Shown here one piece after another: positions 5,962-8,174 of a stretch of DNA of 8,174 bases. The stretch is from positions 1 through 8,174 of the forward strand of contig JACKKC010000054.1 in the NCBI GenBank assembly GCA_020637615.1, read 5' to 3'. The notes beneath the pieces were generated by a model. The model was not told the DNA's origin. It did not search any database and was given only the letters and a program-made list of their open reading frames with translations. The DNA is from Rhodovulum sp. GTDB lineage: Bacteria; Pseudomonadota; Alphaproteobacteria; Rhodobacterales; Rhodobacteraceae. Made by a program: the position numbers and the translations under genes. Every line of letters starts with the position of its first letter. Within the stretch, counting starts at the first letter, position 1.

Positions 5962-8100
5962 CTATTCGGCCGCGATCGCCGACGGCTCGTCGGCCTCCTC
6001 GGTAGCCGCCTCGTCCTCGTCACCGGCGAGGAAGTCCGGCAGTGCGTCGGCGTCGTCGCCGCCGACATCGACTGATGACGGCTCGGCGTCGGCGAGGCGC
6101 AGCGGTTCGGGCAGCCAGCCGGTATCGGCCAGCAGCCGTTCCGCCTCCTTGGCCATGTCGCCCTTCTTCAGATGGTCGATGAGCTGCGCGGCCCGCTCGC
6201 CCCCGCCCTCGCGCACGGCTTCGAGGATGCGGCGCTTGGGCACGCGGCCGAGATAGTTGTCGACCGTGGGCGTCCAGCCGACCTCCACCATGTCGAGGCC
6301 GGTTGCGCGGGCGAGCCGGTCGGCCTGAGCGAGACGGCGCTCCAGCCCATGCTGGGAAACCCCGTTGCCGCCATAGGGATTCGGTTTCTCGAAGAGCGCG
6401 TTGACGCCGAAGCTGACGCAATGAGCGAGCAACGACAGGCGGCTCGTCTCGTCGAGCGCCGCGAGCCAGTCCCACAGCGCCTGGTCGTCCTGCGGCAGGT
6501 CGGTCGTCCACGCCTCCTGCCGCTCGGCGATCGACCGGGCGGAGGCGGTGTCCTTGAGATCGGGCGCCTGGACCGGGAAGAAGATGTGGCGCACCGAGGC
6601 TTCCAGGCATCCGCCGCTCGTGGAGGTGCGCTGGAAGGTGTCGACGACGAGTTTGTGCAGCAGCGCGGTCAGGGCGACATGCGGATTCTTGGCCACTGCA
6701 TCGCGCAGCGCCAGCGTGCGATGGGCGGTCAGTTCCACCACCAACCGCTCAGGCAGCGGCTTGACGGTATCGTCCTCGTCCTCCTCCGGCTCGGACGGCC
6801 GGCCGCCGATCGTGATGACCGCGCGCTGGGCGGCAGGCGCTCCGGCCTCAGCGCCGTCCTGGCCGGCGACCTCTGTTTCGCCGTCGGCGTCTTGCCCAGG
6901 TTCGACGACGGGAGCTTCGTCCTCGGGACGGACATAGCCGCGATCGACCGAGAGCCTGCCATCGGCGCCGATGCTGACGAACACGCCGGCGCGGGCGATG
7001 TCGGTGGGCTCGAAAATGACCGGACGTTCGTCGAAGGCGGCGAGCGCCCTCTCGATCTCGCCGAGTCGCTCGTCCACCTCGTCGGGCAGCTCGTCGGCGT
7101 CCTCATATTCGGCTTCGAGCTTCTGGTATTCGGCGTTGAGCGCGTCGATCGTCGCCTGCTCCTCGGCCGTCAGGTCCGCCATCTCGCCGTCGAGTTTGCG
7201 CAGCCCGTAGCTGTACCCATAGGGGAAGTCGGTCGCGACCTCGATCCACTTCCAGCCTTCGGCGGCGATTGTCTCGGCTTGGGCCTTGAGCTTTTCGGCG
7301 ACCAGGCTGTCCAGCAGCCCGACGTCCTCGAGCCAGCCGCCGTCGTCCTGCTGGAAGAGATCGCGCAGCACAATGCCGCCCGCCGCCTCATAGGCATCGA
7401 GGCCGACGAACACCGCCCTGCGGTCAGAGGCGCGGACGGTTTTCTCGGTGAGCATTCGGCGGATCTGATAGGGCTCCTTCGACCAGGAGCCGGCGATTGC
7501 CTCCCAGACCTGCTCCTGGCGGGCGTGATCGGTGCTGACGGTGAAGGCCATCAACTGCTCCAGCGACATGCCGTCTTCGGCATAGATGTCGAGCAGTTTC
7601 GGCGAGACGCTGGCGAGCCGCAGGCGCTGCTTCACGATGTTGACCGTGGTGAAGAACGCCGCGGCGATGTCCTCCTCGGAGCGGCCTTTCTCGCGCATGG
7701 CCTGGAAGGCGCGAAACTGGTCGAGCGGATGGAGCGGCGCGCGCTGGATGTTCTCGGCGAGCGAGTCGTCCTCGGCGAGGATGTCGGTCGCCGGATCGCG
7801 CACGACGCAGGGCACGGGCGCGGTCTTGGCGAGGCGCTTCTGCTTGACCAGCAGTTCGAGCGCCCGGTAGCGGCGGCCGCCGGCCGGAATCTCGAACATG
7901 CCGGTCTCGGTGCCTTCGGCATTGAGGAGCGGCCGGACGTTGAGGCTCTGAAGCAGCGTGCGCCGGGCGATGTCCTCGGCCAGCTCCTCGATCGAGACGC
8001 CGGCCTTCACGCGCCGGACGTTGGCCTGGGACAGCACCAGCTTGTTGAAGGGAATGTCGCGCGAGGACGACAGGGTGATTTTCTGAACGGCAGTAGCCAT
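5962..8100 (-). CDS. Large ParB/RepB/Spo0J-family protein
   Basis: This 712-residue protein has a ParB-type N-terminal domain. It starts ITLSSSRDIPFNKLVLSQAN (8-27), with the conserved GGRRYRALE (74-82) and the ENIQRAPLHPLDQFRAF box (116-132). These are the nucleotide-binding and arginine-rich motifs of the CTPase/nuclease-like fold. A helix-turn-helix-like segment follows at about 139-170 (GRSEEDIAAAFFTTVNIVKQ). Classical partition ParB proteins are about 300 residues. Here another 400 follow, with a glutamate-rich, probably coiled segment (about 305-358), an acidic linker (392-448), a helical region (450-670) and an acidic tail. Start ATG 8100 has GGAG 9 nt upstream, just behind a structured leader. 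No ParA is in the window, so a plasmid-partition role is unproven. A DNA-binding or regulatory role on a mobile element is equally possible. It leads the unit containing the 138- and 214-residue genes. Confidence 0.9.
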   Translation of the reverse strand: MATAVQKITLSSSRDIPFNKLVLSQANVRRVKAGVSIEELAEDIARRTLLQSLNVRPLLNAEGTETGMFEIPAGGRRYRALELLVKQKRLAKTAPVPCVVRDPATDILAEDDSLAENIQRAPLHPLDQFRAFQAMREKGRSEEDIAAAFFTTVNIVKQRLRLASVSPKLLDIYAEDGMSLEQLMAFTVSTDHARQEQVWEAIAGSWSKEPYQIRRMLTEKTVRASDRRAVFVGLDAYEAAGGIVLRDLFQQDDGGWLEDVGLLDSLVAEKLKAQAETIAAEGWKWIEVATDFPYGYSYGLRKLDGEMADLTAEEQATIDALNAEYQKLEAEYEDADELPDEVDERLGEIERALAAFDERPVIFEPTDIARAGVFVSIGADGRLSVDRGYVRPEDEAPVVEPGQDADGETEVAGQDGAEAGAPAAQRAVITIGGRPSEPEEDEDDTVKPLPERLVVELTAHRTLALRDAVAKNPHVALTALLHKLVVDTFQRTSTSGGCLEASVRHIFFPVQAPDLKDTASARSIAERQEAWTTDLPQDDQALWDWLAALDETSRLSLLAHCVSFGVNALFEKPNPYGGNGVSQHGLERRLAQADRLARATGLDMVEVGWTPTVDNYLGRVPKRRILEAVREGGGERAAQLIDHLKKGDMAKEAERLLADTGWLPEPLRLADAEPSSVDVGGDDADALPDFLAGDEDEAATEEADEPSAIAAE

Positions 8101-8115
8101 CGCGATAGTCTCCGC

Positions 8116-8156
8116 GACGGGCGGCCGAAAGCCTCTCTCTCGGCCTCCAACCCGTC
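8116..8156 (-). promoter_or_regulatory. Structured leader upstream of the parB-like gene (shared motif, copy 1)
   Basis: On the minus strand the leader folds as two nested stems. GACGGG (8156-8151) pairs with CCCGTC (8121-8116), and inside it GGCCGA (8145-8140) pairs with TCGGCC (8128-8123). The loop between them holds GAGAGAGGCTT. GCG and the GGAG ribosome site follow immediately, then ATG 8100. The element is therefore placed to affect ribosome access if transcribed. It shares the GACGGGTT-x-GAG-x-CCGAG block, the AGAGAG loop and a trailing GTCGCG with the leader of the methylase-helicase gene. The pairing is visible directly; its role as an RNA switch, protein-binding site or part of a promoter is inference. 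Confidence 0.6.
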
Positions 8157-8174
8157 ACGAAGACCGGCGCAGCC

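Noticed and set aside
1..8174. CRISPR arrays, insertion sequences, tRNA/rRNA genes, attachment sites
   Set aside because: No spaced direct repeats, terminal inverted repeats with transposase, or RNA-gene signatures were recognised on reading both strands.

Overview
The window is high-GC, densely packed DNA. It reads like an accessory element (integrative/conjugative element or large plasmid) of an alphaproteobacterium, probably Rhizobiales or Sphingomonadales. That assignment rests on base composition, codon use and remembered gene families (a large accessory ParB, a methylase–strawberry-notch helicase fusion, and a DUF7146/toprim-type protein), not on a search. No rRNA, tRNA, CRISPR array, transposase or integrase was seen.

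All five genes I accept lie on the minus strand, so the window is read from its right end to its left. The first block runs from 8174 to about 4773. It starts with a structured leader (8116-8156), followed by a 712-residue ParB-like protein (5962-8100). Next is a 97-nt spacer holding two hairpins, then two small genes of unknown function (138 and 214 residues) that overlap by 8 nt. The block ends at a perfect 14-bp stem (4773-4804) directly behind the last stop codon, which is the likely transcription end.

The second block starts at about 4750. It has a second leader that shares sequence and layout with the one before parB. It then encodes a 1444-residue protein with an N-terminal adenine-methylase-like domain and a C-terminal strawberry-notch-type SF2 helicase. 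The gene overlaps by one base (TGATG) the start of a DUF7146/toprim-like gene, which runs off the left edge.

My working reading is a DNA-processing and maintenance cassette. It would supply a DNA-binding ParB protein, a methylase/helicase polyprotein that could modify or remodel incoming element DNA (comparable in architecture to phage P1 DarB-type antirestriction proteins), and a toprim primase-like protein. The two small conserved-looking genes are of unknown role. The most notable unexplained signal is the leader shared by the two transcription units. It has the form GACGGGTT-x-GAG-x-CCGAG, a stem with AGAGAG in its loop, then GTCGCG, and could be a common cis-acting RNA or DNA control element.
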